Shown: piece after piece, positions 42,395 through 51,741 of the stretch
Position numbering within the stretch: the stretch's first letter is position 1
How the letters are laid out: every line of letters begins with the position of its first letter
Source of the DNA: CAYXRK01 sp964467615
GTDB taxonomy: Bacteria; Hydrogenedentota; Hydrogenedentia; Hydrogenedentales; GCA-2746185
NCBI GenBank assembly: GCA_964467615.1
Contig: CAYXRK010000002.1
Coordinates: 1-64,000 of the forward strand
Direction of reading: 5' to 3'
DNA: 64,000 bases
Notes under the pieces: generated by a model
Database searches by the model: none
Seen by the model: only the letters and a program-made list of their open reading frames with translations
What the model was told of the DNA's origin: nothing
Translations under genes and position numbers: made by a program

Positions 42395-44677
42395 TTAGCT
42401 GTGTTCTTTGGATTTGAGAAGGGGCCGGATGCGCCACTCGGCGTCCGGGCCAAAACGATAATGCGAGTGGCCGTCTCTGCCGCTATGACCCGCGAAAGCA
42501 CCACGATACAGGAAGTGAGTACCAGCCGTCCCAATCGCGACAGTCGCCACGAACATGATTGCCACAGCCACACAGGCACGACCGACTGGAAGGCCACGCG
42601 TTGGCGGGGGGTAGAGCGCATTGCGATCTTCAGGCCGCGCGCAAAACGCCAATAGCGCGGTCGCGATCGCGGCGTTGACGAAAATCACGCCCTCCGTAAT
42701 GAGCCGGCCTTCACTGAAGCCTGTGATCGCGCGTTCGAAATTGAATATGACACACACCCACAAAAACGCGAGATACAGCAACATGCCTTTGCCCAGATTC
42801 GTCGCCGGGACAATCGGTATCGGCTTAGAGATATGGCGGGCGAGCAGGACAATGATCACGCCGCTTACGATCCAAAACACCGTCCCGAACCAGGCCTCGA
42901 CGCTCATCTCGATCGACTGGAACCAGAACATCTTCATCCGCTCAGGCACATCCTGGTGCTCGACCCAGGTCCGGATCGCCTTGGACCAGTTGACGTAGAC
43001 CACGAACGTGAGCACGAACGCGACGGAGAACACTTCCGTCCATCGGTTCGTTCGTGGTTCTGGGAAGTGGCGTTTCACATGCCGCGCGAGCAGGGCCATC
43101 GCGATCGCGACGGCGATTCCGTTGATGAAGCCGTAAGTCTGTTCGAGGAAACTGTGCCAATTCGCGCTTTGATAGTAGCGCCAGACTTCGGGATTGTTGA
43201 TCCACGCGTGAAGTTGCTCGCCCCAACGCCCGACCGCCACGCCTTGAAGCCAATCGGGCGCGATCCAAGCTTCCGGAGAAACGCTTGGATTGCCCGGACG
43301 CAGCATGACAAGTTTGATAAACGCCGTGCCCGAGAACCCGATGCCGCCGATGCCGCCGCATATGAGCGAGGCATACGCGACCGGCATGAGGTTATATCTC
43401 GCGCAGTACATCGACAGCGCTACCGCGACGCCTAGTATCCCCGCCCAATCGTCGCCGCGCGGCGGCGTCATCCGAATGCCGAGCGCTACCGGCAAGAGCA
43501 AAAATCCCCCGAACCAACCCAGCGCCATGTACAAGAAAAGTTTCGAGTGATTGGCAAATTTGCCGAACAACGCAAAATACAGGGCGATTCCAGCGATTCC
43601 ACCCAGCACCGGACCTATCCAGACAATTGTTCCCGGAAAATCGTGCAAGAAGCCCGGCCAATTTGTCGCCAGGTCGTCCCTAAACTTGGCGATGTCGCCG
43701 CCGTGCAGATTCTGGAAGTCGCTAAGTATGTAGTTCCTCTGTTGTTCCGTGAACGACGGATCGTTGATTCCAAGTTCCTTGGCGCGTTCGACCAATCCGA
43801 CGTCGCCCGCGTAACGGGTAAGCGATTCGCCAACCTTGGCTTCCAGACCCGCGCGGCGCAAAAGAGACTGCACCAAACACCCTGTCCCCGCGCCAACTAG
43901 CGCCAGCCCGCACATACCGGCGAGCGGCGCGAGACAGAATTGAATCACGTATGCGACGACCATCACGCCACCGATCGCCACGACCAAGTATCCGACGAGG
44001 CCACCACCTACATGAGCGAGAAGCAGGCCCGCCAGCACTAGGATCAGGCCCGCGATTTCAATCGGGGTCGCGCGGCCAACACGTCGCTGCCAAATGTCGT
44101 AAAGGCAAACACCTACCAGAGCGGTCAGCGCCTTCGTCCAATCCGAGTCGAACCAGTAGAGCGGGGTATCGTGGCGGTTCCAAGTCGCGTCCGCGACTGG
44201 CCGCAGGCTGTCGAACCAAGGTTCCAGACTGATCGTCCAAACCCACCAGGCCGAAAATATGAAGACGAGCGGCGGGAACAGCGCGGTGAGTTGCTGTCGC
44301 GTGAGTACTGCCGGAAGCGCGGTCCCTGCACCCCCCAGCGCCGCCCAGAGAAACCCGATGAGAAACAGCGCGGCAAAGCCATAAGGCAACGTGTTATGGG
44401 TGATATCCCCAGAGTGCGTATACGCGATGACCTGCATATACGAAATACTGCCGCCAAACCCCCAGCCCAGCGCCCCGAAAAACGCAAAGTACGCGACGCG
44501 CTCGCGCCAGTCCTCGCGCCCCGAAAGCAGGCAGACCGCGATGGCCGTCAGACAGCCGGGGATCATCGCGCCGTATTCGTGACCGAAATTGCCGCGAATA
44601 CCCCAACCGATCGACAGGCTCAACGCGCACAGAAGAATCGTCGTCGGGCGAAAACCGGGTTCCACTTTAGTCCTCAT
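42395..44677 (-). CDS. Large polytopic membrane protein of unknown function
   Basis: 760 residues with about sixteen hydrophobic segments. The N-terminal GWGIRGNFGHEYGAMIPG motif and GWGFGGSISYMQVIAYTHSG, plus WFGGFLLLPVALGIRMTPPRGDDWAG later on, look conserved and contain charged residues inside membrane regions. I have seen such a pattern in uncharacterised Planctomycetota-type proteins but no function is known to me. The soluble stretch in the middle (residues about 290-355) is helical. The ATG follows GAAGGTG. Upstream (44732-44751) is an ACGTGAAA...TTTTACGT near-palindrome that may be a regulator site. Confidence 0.7.
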   Translation of the reverse strand: MRTKVEPGFRPTTILLCALSLSIGWGIRGNFGHEYGAMIPGCLTAIAVCLLSGREDWRERVAYFAFFGALGWGFGGSISYMQVIAYTHSGDITHNTLPYGFAALFLIGFLWAALGGAGTALPAVLTRQQLTALFPPLVFIFSAWWVWTISLEPWFDSLRPVADATWNRHDTPLYWFDSDWTKALTALVGVCLYDIWQRRVGRATPIEIAGLILVLAGLLLAHVGGGLVGYLVVAIGGVMVVAYVIQFCLAPLAGMCGLALVGAGTGCLVQSLLRRAGLEAKVGESLTRYAGDVGLVERAKELGINDPSFTEQQRNYILSDFQNLHGGDIAKFRDDLATNWPGFLHDFPGTIVWIGPVLGGIAGIALYFALFGKFANHSKLFLYMALGWFGGFLLLPVALGIRMTPPRGDDWAGILGVAVALSMYCARYNLMPVAYASLICGGIGGIGFSGTAFIKLVMLRPGNPSVSPEAWIAPDWLQGVAVGRWGEQLHAWINNPEVWRYYQSANWHSFLEQTYGFINGIAVAIAMALLARHVKRHFPEPRTNRWTEVFSVAFVLTFVVYVNWSKAIRTWVEHQDVPERMKMFWFQSIEMSVEAWFGTVFWIVSGVIIVLLARHISKPIPIVPATNLGKGMLLYLAFLWVCVIFNFERAITGFSEGRLITEGVIFVNAAIATALLAFCARPEDRNALYPPPTRGLPVGRACVAVAIMFVATVAIGTAGTHFLYRGAFAGHSGRDGHSHYRFGPDAEWRIRPLLKSKEHS

Positions 44678-45266
44678 ATCTTGTCACCTTCCCACTGTGT
44701 TCAAAATGCTCAAACCGATGTTGCCGTATTTACGTGAAATACTTTTTACGTAGCGGAGCGCGGTCATGAGGAGAATCTAGCTGTTTCTGGGACTCGGTTC
44801 GTTGATACCATTGGACTTAGCATCGTTTCGGGCCACTTTCTAGTCCCATTTTGGTCGTTCAAACTCCGCTCAAGTACGTCATTTCGCCGTCCGAAGGCGT
44901 TCAAACTCCGTTCTTTTCCGTTTCGTGGACAAGAAGACCTCCTTTCGAGCACTCGACGAACATGCAGTTCAGCGCGAAGGGGATCGGATGCAACTCCCCC
45001 TATATATATGTCCAAGTTTGTTGACCTATTTTTTTCAAAATGGGCCGGAAAATGGGGCTGAAAGTAGGATTTTCGAAGGGTCCTTGGATACCACAGCGCG
45101 ACGCAACCGCAACCAGATCAAGGGAGTGTCGACGGCCCCTCACCCGTCCACCCCTTCGACACGCTCAGGACAGGCCTTCGACACCCTCAGGGCGAACCCT
45201 TCGACACGCTCAGGACAGGCGGGTGAGGGGCCTGCCGCGTGAGTATCGCGTTCTTCCGTGTCTCGT
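44678..45266. other. Intergenic region without genes
   Basis: 589 bp. From left to right: the near-palindrome ACGTGAAA TACT TTTTACGT (44732-44751); two direct copies of CGTTCAAACTCCG (44856-44868 and 44898-44910); an AT-rich patch TATATATA near 45001; and the inverted-repeat structure at 45134-45232. I see no reading frame worth calling. Confidence 0.55.
45134..45232. repeat. Inverted repeat flanking three tandem 22-23 bp units
   Basis: GGCCCCTCACCCG (45134-45146) and CGGGTGAGGGGCC (45220-45232) are perfect 13-bp inverted arms. Between them are three tandem units: 45153-45174 and 45198-45219 both read CCTTCGACACGCTCAGGACA plus GG, and the middle one (45175-45197) is a variant, CCTTCGACACCCTCAGGGCG plus AAC. 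This CTTCGACA..CTCAGG sequence is a widely dispersed intergenic repeat in bacteria. The nesting of it inside an inverted repeat suggests a small mobile element. Confidence 0.75.
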
Positions 45267-46445
45267 TCAACCAGCGACGATGGCGCGGTAGGCGGCGGGA
45301 TCGGTGGCCCCTTCGGAATTGATGATAAGCACTTGCGCAGCCGGGCCGAATCGCAACGCGTCACGAACGGCTTGTGGCGCTTCGTCGCGAATCGCGAGCA
45401 ATCCTCCCAGCCCGGCCGCCCCTGCTTCTCCTGCGACTATCGGCCCCGAGGCATCGGCCAAAAGCCGCATGGCGAGTCGCGTGTAGTCGTCGTCGATTGC
45501 AATAAAAACATCCACGGTGGCGCGAAGCACCGGCCACGCCAACAGCGATGGCGTGCCGCAATTCAAGCCCGCCATGATGGAATCTTCGCGCCCATAGCTT
45601 GAGGCGAGAGCTCCGTCCGGCGACGCGATCGAAGCCAAGCAACAGGCGGCCGACATCGGCTCGACAATTGCCATGCGCGGCGCATGCGCGCCGTAGCGAC
45701 GCACTAGCCATTGCGCACACGCCGCCGCCAGCCCGCCGCACCCCGCCTGAAGCATGACTAAATCGATCCGCGGGCGATCCGGCGGGAACAGGCCGTCCTC
45801 AAGTTCGCGCAAAATCGTCGTATAGCCCGCCATGATCCAACCGGGCACTTCTTCATATCCGGGCCACGACATATCCGAGACGATCCGCCAACCGCGCATT
45901 TCTGCATCACGCGCGCAGATGGTAACGGCGTCGTCGTAGTTTCCTTGCACGATTCGAACGTCGGCGTCCTCGCAACGTATGGTTTCGACTCGCGCCAACG
46001 AAGCACTGGCCGGAACGTAAATCACCGCGCGTTGGCCGAGCATCCGCGCCGCATACGCGACAGCGCGGCCATGATTGCCCGCCGTCGCGGCGCAAAGCGT
46101 CGTCACGCAAGGCGGAGTTGCCCCCGCCGCGAATAACGACTCCAGCGGACGATCCTCCCCCAACGCCGCGAATTGCGCGCGAACAACGCGTGCCGCTGCG
46201 TAGCATGCACCCAACGCCTTGAACGCGTTCAGGCCGAAGCGCTTCGACTCATCCTTGACCCACACTTCGCCCAGGCCCAACGATTCGGCGATGTCGGGCC
46301 GCGCGACGAGCGGAGTGGGCCAATACCCCGGCATCGTGCGATGAAACGCGAAGGCGTCGTCGTGGCCCCACGGGGCAAGGCCGTCGATGGCACCCGTGTC
46401 GGCCACCGCCTTGAACGGATTTATTTCAAACGTTGTTCCCGACAT
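45267..46445 (-). CDS. dpaL: Diaminopropionate ammonia-lyase
   Basis: 392 residues, type II PLP fold. Cleaves 2,3-diaminopropionate to pyruvate and two ammonia. The family line WVKDESKRFGLNAFKALG carries the PLP Lys (residue about 77), followed by ATAGNHGRAVAYAA and the EEVPGWIMAGYTTILRE segment typical of YgeX/DpaL. Tail IINSEGATDP is also characteristic. The ATG at 46445 is used; a TTG one codon earlier is possible. No ribosome site is clear. It diverges from the ABC operon. RidA in this window could handle its enamine product. Confidence 0.88.
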   Translation of the reverse strand: MSGTTFEINPFKAVADTGAIDGLAPWGHDDAFAFHRTMPGYWPTPLVARPDIAESLGLGEVWVKDESKRFGLNAFKALGACYAAARVVRAQFAALGEDRPLESLFAAGATPPCVTTLCAATAGNHGRAVAYAARMLGQRAVIYVPASASLARVETIRCEDADVRIVQGNYDDAVTICARDAEMRGWRIVSDMSWPGYEEVPGWIMAGYTTILRELEDGLFPPDRPRIDLVMLQAGCGGLAAACAQWLVRRYGAHAPRMAIVEPMSAACCLASIASPDGALASSYGREDSIMAGLNCGTPSLLAWPVLRATVDVFIAIDDDYTRLAMRLLADASGPIVAGEAGAAGLGGLLAIRDEAPQAVRDALRFGPAAQVLIINSEGATDPAAYRAIVAG

Positions 46446-46552
46446 CAAAGCGCGAGTGGATTCCAGCCGGTTCTTGACATGAACGAACAGCGGTGGGGAT
46501 CATATAGGCGTGTTGCGACAGCGCGCTAGGAAGACCCAGGCGCGAGGGGACG

Positions 46553-47518
46553 ATGACCGTGTACGCCATAGAGACGCGCGGCCTAACGAAAATCTACCGT
46601 AACTCCTGGGGCCGCAAAAAGGGCCCGTCGGTTGACGGGCTGGATCTGCGCGTCGCGCCGAACGAGATATTCGGTTTCCTTGGTAAGAACGGCGCAGGAA
46701 AGACGACGACCATCAAGTCCCTCTGCGGACTGATTCGCCCGACGTTCGGCAGTGCATCGATCTTCGGGGTTGACGTGCGTGATCGGCGATCACGACGACT
46801 CATCGGCTATCTGCCCGAGAGCCCGTATTTCTACGAATACCTCAATCCTCGTGAAACGCTCGACTTCTACGGCCGGCTCGAGGGACTGTCGTGCGCCGAA
46901 CGCGCGCGCGAATGGGACACGCTATCGGAAATGCTCGACTTGCGAGACATCGCCGAGCAGCGGGTGCGCGGGTTCTCCAAAGGCATGCGCCAGCGGCTCG
47001 GGTTCGCGGTGGCGCTGGCCGGCGACCCGAAGCTCCTCGTCCTCGACGAGCCGATGAGCGGCCTCGATCCGTCAGGCAGGCGGACGATTCGCGAGCTGAT
47101 ACTTCGCATGCGAGACGCCGGCAAGACCGTCTTCTTCAGTTCGCACATACTGGGCGACGTGGAACAGATTTGCGATCGCGTCGCCATTATTCGCGATGGA
47201 CGATTGACCGTCGAAGGGCGCGTGGATGTTCTGCTGACTAGCGAAATCAAACAGGTCGAAGTCATCGCCGACGGAATCGGCGATGCGTTGATGGAGACGC
47301 TTCAGCGGCGCGCCCTGTCGGCGCGGCGGTCCGAGGCGGGCCGGCATTTCGTGTTCGCGGATGCGGCATCGGCGAACGACGCGGTCCGTCAAATCTTGCA
47401 AGCCGACGGGCGGCTGATCGAATTCCTGCCGTTGAAGGAATCGCTCGAGGATTACTTCATGCGCGAGCTGGATCGGAGCACGTCGGCCACCCAGATTTCG
47501 AGGAGCGCCGCCTCATGA
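46553..47518 (+). CDS. ABC transporter ATP-binding protein
   Basis: 321 residues. Walker A GKNGAGKTT, signature in the form FSKGMRQRLG, Walker B LLVLDEPMSGLD and the switch His in SSHI. The CcmA/NatA-like group with a C-terminal extension (about residues 235-321) of the type seen in ABC-2 exporters. The stop overlaps the permease start (ATGA), so the two form one exporter. First gene of a three-gene operon reaching 49307. Confidence 0.9.
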   Translation: MTVYAIETRGLTKIYRNSWGRKKGPSVDGLDLRVAPNEIFGFLGKNGAGKTTTIKSLCGLIRPTFGSASIFGVDVRDRRSRRLIGYLPESPYFYEYLNPRETLDFYGRLEGLSCAERAREWDTLSEMLDLRDIAEQRVRGFSKGMRQRLGFAVALAGDPKLLVLDEPMSGLDPSGRRTIRELILRMRDAGKTVFFSSHILGDVEQICDRVAIIRDGRLTVEGRVDVLLTSEIKQVEVIADGIGDALMETLQRRALSARRSEAGRHFVFADAASANDAVRQILQADGRLIEFLPLKESLEDYFMRELDRSTSATQISRSAAS

Positions 47519-48276
47519 GAATTTTGGCCGTCGCCATGAACACGTACCGCGAAGCCGTTCGCGACAAGGTGCTCTACGTGTTGCTCTTCTTCGCGGCGGC
47601 GACGATTCTTGGCTCAAAGGCCCTCGGCTGGATCAGCGTCGGCCAGGACTCAAAAATAGTTATCGATATTTCGCTCGCGGCCATATCCGTATTCGGAGCG
47701 CTAATCGCCATCTTCGTCGGGACGAGCCTCGTCTTTAAGGAAATCGACAAGCGCACGATCTACACAATTCTGTGCCGGCCCATGCACCGCTTCGAGTTTG
47801 TGCTCGGCAAGTTCCTTGGGTTGGCCATGCTGATCGGGACCGTTACCATAATCATGACTGCGGTCGCGGCGGTCTACGCGAAGCTGTTCGGCGGCGACAT
47901 CACGCTCACGTACTTTTGGGCCGTCCTGCTCATCTATTGGCAGTTGCTGCTGATTACCGCGTTGTCCGTTCTATTGTCGTCCCTCACTTCGCCGATTCTC
48001 GGCGCGATCATCGTCTTCTCGACCTATGTGCTCGGACACGCGACGGGCATCCTCGTCGATTTGCCCGCGCATTTCGAGGGGACCCTGCTCGAATCGATCA
48101 TGAAGGCAATGTACTACGTATTGCCGAACCTCACGAATTTTGATATTCGATCCGAAGCGGCGAACGGTGTGGCCGTGACCACCGGCTACGTAGTGTGGGC
48201 GCTCGTCTATGGAACGTTGTATGCCTCCATGCTCCTGGCATTGGCGGCTATCACGTTCCAAGACAAAGACGTCTGA
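47515..48276 (+). CDS. ABC-2 type permease
   Basis: 253 residues with six membrane helices. The start MRILAVAMNTYREAVRDKVLYVLLFFAAA and the FKEIDKRTIYTILCRPMHRFEFVLGKFLG loop are typical of ABC-2/NosY-like permeases. It works with the ATPase encoded 4 nt upstream in overlapping frame. The stop overlaps the next start by one base (TGATG). Substrate unknown. Confidence 0.88.
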   Translation: MRILAVAMNTYREAVRDKVLYVLLFFAAATILGSKALGWISVGQDSKIVIDISLAAISVFGALIAIFVGTSLVFKEIDKRTIYTILCRPMHRFEFVLGKFLGLAMLIGTVTIIMTAVAAVYAKLFGGDITLTYFWAVLLIYWQLLLITALSVLLSSLTSPILGAIIVFSTYVLGHATGILVDLPAHFEGTLLESIMKAMYYVLPNLTNFDIRSEAANGVAVTTGYVVWALVYGTLYASMLLALAAITFQDKDV

Positions 48277-49307
48277 TGCTCAAGAAACTGATCATGGTGG
48301 CCGTGCTGCTCGGCGCAGGGTCTGCATCTCTCGTCGCGTCGCAACGAAAAATCGACGCCATTCGGTCGGACGCCGGTGATGAACTCCTCTACCTCCCGAA
48401 CGAAAAGCTCTTGACCCATTTTACCGCCGGGCTTAGCAGCGTTGTCGCCGACCTGCTCTGGCTAAAAACGATCGAGTACACCGTCGGCGAATTTCACAAT
48501 GACGACAGAAACTTCGCGTGGCTCGAAAGCATGTGCCGGACCGTCACCCGGCTCGACCCGCGTTTCGAAGGCGCCTACCGGTACGGTGGAATGCTCATGG
48601 CGGCGATCGGCGCGGACGACAAGGCGCTCGATTTCTTGAACGAGGGATGTATCAACAATCCCTTTTCTGAACAAATTCCGTTCGAGATTGTGCAAGTCTA
48701 TCTGCTGAATCGATGGAAGGACCCCGACACCTCGATGATGGCCACAAAATACCTGCGTATCGTGGCCGAACGCAGCGATCACCCGGAGTTCTACTTCAAT
48801 TGGATTCAACGCATCCAGCAACATGAAGATTTCGGGACAATGGCCATCGACCTCTGGCAGGAAGTCTTGGAGACTTCCGACGATGAGTTCATCCGGGAAG
48901 TGGCGAAGGACAAACTCGAACAACAAAAGATTCTGCAAAACGTCCGCACGCTCGACCAGGCCATTAAACAATACGAGAAGGACTTCGGCAAGAATCCCGC
49001 AAGCTTCGACGAAATGACCGCCGCGGGATTTCTCGCCGATCTCCCGCAAGAAGCCGGTAACGGGACCTACTTCATCGACGCAAACGGCGCTGCTCAGAAT
49101 ACCGTGATAGTGGACGCCGAAACCGACCGATTGCTCAACGCCCTCAATAGCGAGACGCAACGATACAAAAAGGCGAACGGGGCGTTTCCCCTCACGCTGG
49201 AGGAATGGGCGAAGTGGAACGGGCTGGACGAGGTCCCTGCGCACCCGTATTCCGACGGCGAATGGCTGTACGATCCGGCGACGGGGAAGGTCACGTCCTC
49301 ACGCTAG
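48276..49307 (+). CDS. Membrane-anchored TPR-like protein of the ABC operon
   Basis: 343 residues from ATG 48276. One N-terminal membrane segment (MLKKLIMVAVLLGAGSASLVAS) then helical TPR-like repeats (residues about 60-220: FAWLESMCRTVTRLDPRF, LDFLNEGCINNPF). The last 120 residues contain two short blocks of the form AIKQYEKDFGKNPASFDEM and LNSETQRYKKANGAFPLTLEEW, each starting with an alpha-helix and followed by a P..Y.D type ending (HPYSDGEWLYDP). These resemble the C-terminal strands of type II pseudopilins, without the pilin N-terminus. It is coupled to the permease, so probably a periplasmic partner. Confidence 0.75.
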   Translation: MLKKLIMVAVLLGAGSASLVASQRKIDAIRSDAGDELLYLPNEKLLTHFTAGLSSVVADLLWLKTIEYTVGEFHNDDRNFAWLESMCRTVTRLDPRFEGAYRYGGMLMAAIGADDKALDFLNEGCINNPFSEQIPFEIVQVYLLNRWKDPDTSMMATKYLRIVAERSDHPEFYFNWIQRIQQHEDFGTMAIDLWQEVLETSDDEFIREVAKDKLEQQKILQNVRTLDQAIKQYEKDFGKNPASFDEMTAAGFLADLPQEAGNGTYFIDANGAAQNTVIVDAETDRLLNALNSETQRYKKANGAFPLTLEEWAKWNGLDEVPAHPYSDGEWLYDPATGKVTSSR

Positions 49308-49398
49308 TTTTCTCCCAGCGGCGGTGGATTGCCCGCGCACAGTTCGCTACGATAACTCGCTTGTATAGCTTTTCGTCCAACCGTGAGGCGCAGTTGCC

Positions 49399-50907
49399 GT
49401 GAAAAAACACACTGTCCGCGTTTACCCCTCCAAGAAAAATCTCGCGAAAGAGAACCAACTCGCGTGGAAGATCGCCGCGATGGCGACGGACAACGCGCCG
49501 ATCGACGAGGCCTGCTGCGAGATGGTGATCAACCGTATCATCGACAACGCATCGGTGGCGCTCGCGGCGATCAATCGCGAGCCTGTGGCAAACGCCCGGA
49601 GCCAGGCGCTCGCCCACCCGCGCAAGAAGGGCGCGACACTTTTCGGCGTGCATGCGGACGAGCGTTTCGACGCCGAGTGGGCGGCGTGGGCCAACGGGAC
49701 CGCGGTACGCGAGTTGGATTTCCACGACACCTTCCTGGCAGCGGACTACTCGCATCCTGGAGACAACATTCCGCCGATTCTAGCGGTGGCCCAGCAAGTG
49801 GGGAAATCGGGCGCGGATCTTATTCGCGGCGCGCTCGTGGGTTACGAGACGCAGGTGAATTTGGTCAAGGCGATTTGTCTCCACAAACACAAGATCGATC
49901 ACATCGCGCATCTCTGCCCCGCGCAAGCCGCCGGAATTGGCGCGCTGCTTGGGCTCGACACGGACACCGTGTATCAGGCGGTACAGCAGGCGGTGCATGT
50001 TTCCTTTACGACGCGCCAATCGCGCAAGGGAGAGATTTCGTCGTGGAAGGCCAATGCCCCCGCCCACGCCGGAAAGCTGGCGGTGGAGGCGGCGGATCGG
50101 ACTATGCGGGGCGAAAAGGCGCCCTCGCCCATTTACGAGGGCGAGGACAGCGTTATCGCGTGGATGCTGGATGGTCCCGAGGCGGAGTATACGGTGCCGC
50201 TACCCGGACCGGGCGAACCAAAGCGGGCGATCTTGGAGACGTATACGAAAGAGCACTCGGCGGAATATCAGGCCCAGGCGCTGATCGATCTCGGCTTTCG
50301 GATGAAGACGAAAATCACAGACTTCGCCGGCATCGACAAAATCATATTGCACACCTCGCATCACACGCACTACGTGATTGGCACCGGCGCAAACGATCCG
50401 CAAAAGATGGATCCGAAGGCAAGCCGCGAGACGCTCGATCATTCGATCATGTATATCTTCGCGGTCGCGTTGCAGGACGGGCGCTGGCACCACGTGGACA
50501 GTTACGCACCCGAACGCGCCGGACGGCCGGACACCGTGGAACTATGGCGCAAGATCGAGACACGCGAGGACCCCGAGTGGACCGCGCGGTATCACGATAC
50601 CGACCCGGCGCGAAAAGCCTTCGGCGCGCGCGTCGAGATTACATTCAAGAACGGCCAGAAGCTTGTGGACGAGATGGCGGTCGCGAACGCACATTCGCTC
50701 GGCGCGAAGCCCTTCCAACGCGACGACTACATTCGAAAATTTCGCACGCTCACTTCCGACGTGATTTCCGAGGGCGAGTCCGAAAGATTTCTGGGTCTCG
50801 TGCAAAGTTTGCCTCATTTGAGCGCCGACGAGCTTGCGGGCTTGAACCCCGTCGCGCCCCCAGGAAACCTCAAGCGTTCGACGCGGGACACGCGGGGGAT
50901 CTTTTAA
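49399..50907 (+). CDS. prpD: MmgE/PrpD family dehydratase (2-methylcitrate dehydratase-like)
   Basis: 502 residues, GTG start. The family order is clear: helical N-terminus (LAWKIAAMATDNAPIDEACCEMVINRIIDNASVAL), HDTFLAADYSHPGDNIPP (the conserved DY.HP loop), AALVGYE-type helices, and TSHHTHYVIGTGANDPQK. PrpD converts 2-methylcitrate to cis-2-methylaconitate in propionate oxidation, but other MmgE/PrpD members act on different acids. No prpB or prpC is nearby, so the exact substrate is open. A second long frame on the same strand over the gene is Arg/Gly-rich and a shadow. Confidence 0.85.
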   Translation: MKKHTVRVYPSKKNLAKENQLAWKIAAMATDNAPIDEACCEMVINRIIDNASVALAAINREPVANARSQALAHPRKKGATLFGVHADERFDAEWAAWANGTAVRELDFHDTFLAADYSHPGDNIPPILAVAQQVGKSGADLIRGALVGYETQVNLVKAICLHKHKIDHIAHLCPAQAAGIGALLGLDTDTVYQAVQQAVHVSFTTRQSRKGEISSWKANAPAHAGKLAVEAADRTMRGEKAPSPIYEGEDSVIAWMLDGPEAEYTVPLPGPGEPKRAILETYTKEHSAEYQAQALIDLGFRMKTKITDFAGIDKIILHTSHHTHYVIGTGANDPQKMDPKASRETLDHSIMYIFAVALQDGRWHHVDSYAPERAGRPDTVELWRKIETREDPEWTARYHDTDPARKAFGARVEITFKNGQKLVDEMAVANAHSLGAKPFQRDDYIRKFRTLTSDVISEGESERFLGLVQSLPHLSADELAGLNPVAPPGNLKRSTRDTRGIF

Positions 50908-51060
50908 CGCGGCGTCCCGGGCATTGACGCAGTCACTACGGCGGAATAAGCTAGGAGCGAACATGACGCCCTGACACCGATGCGCTTTCCCCCGCCCCCG
51001 ATTCTTCTAACGCGCCGACGCCAAACGCCGGCCGATCTGTTACGCCAGGGCCCCTCGTGG

Positions 51061-51741
51061 ATGAAGCCGGCACTACGTATCGCGGCGTTGTGCGTCGTCG
51101 CGTGCCTCCCCAACTGTTCGCCCGCGCCCAAAGCCGCTCCCGCGGAACGGCCCGACGTTCACGGCATGACTGCGGTCCACAAGGCGGCCCGCGCCAACGA
51201 CGCCGCCGAGCTCAAGCGACTCCTCTACGAGGAAAAGGCGGACCCAAACCTGCTGGACGGCGACGGGGTGGCGCCGTTGCACCGAGCGGCGCGCGACGGA
51301 TTCATGGACATCGTACTGCTGCTGCTGGCTTACGGCGCGCGGCCGGATCTCAAGACCAATACCGGCTGGACACCCGTCCAACTCGCGGCGCGGCAAGGGC
51401 GGACCGATATCGTCCGCCTATTGATTGACAAGGGAGCGGACATTAAGGGCCACGCCCCGAACTCGATGACGCTGTCTCAGTTGGCGATCAAGCGTGGCAA
51501 TACGGACGTGCTTAACCTGCTGCTTTTGAACGGCGCCGACGTAAACGAACGTCTTTCCGGCGGCGACACGTATATGCACACTGCGGTGCGAGGGAACGAT
51601 TTCGAGTTGGTGAACACCTTATTGGCGCATCAGGCCGATCTGACACTCACGAACGACGAAGGCGAAACGCCGTACGCGCTTGCGTACAAACTGGGTCACG
51701 AGGCCATTGTGAACGCGCTTTGGAGGGCCGGCGGAAAATGA
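51061..51741 (+). CDS. Ankyrin-repeat lipoprotein
   Basis: 226 residues from ATG 51061. N-terminal basic and hydrophobic signal with a lipobox ending LPNC (Cys about 18). Six ankyrin repeats fill the rest (GMTAVHKAARANDAAELKRLL, GVAPLHRAARDGFMDIVLLLLAYGA, GWTPVQLAARQGRTDIVRLLI and so on). Probably a periplasmic binding scaffold. An in-frame ATG at 50980 would bury the signal peptide. The stop overlaps the start of the following SDR gene (ATGA). Confidence 0.85.
   Translation: MKPALRIAALCVVACLPNCSPAPKAAPAERPDVHGMTAVHKAARANDAAELKRLLYEEKADPNLLDGDGVAPLHRAARDGFMDIVLLLLAYGARPDLKTNTGWTPVQLAARQGRTDIVRLLIDKGADIKGHAPNSMTLSQLAIKRGNTDVLNLLLLNGADVNERLSGGDTYMHTAVRGNDFELVNTLLAHQADLTLTNDEGETPYALAYKLGHEAIVNALWRAGGK

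Noticed and set aside
49383..50927. Long plus-strand frame of 514 codons overlapping prpD in another frame
   Set aside because: It is rich in Arg, Gly and Ala with no family motifs and is fully contained over a clear MmgE/PrpD gene; it is a codon-bias shadow.
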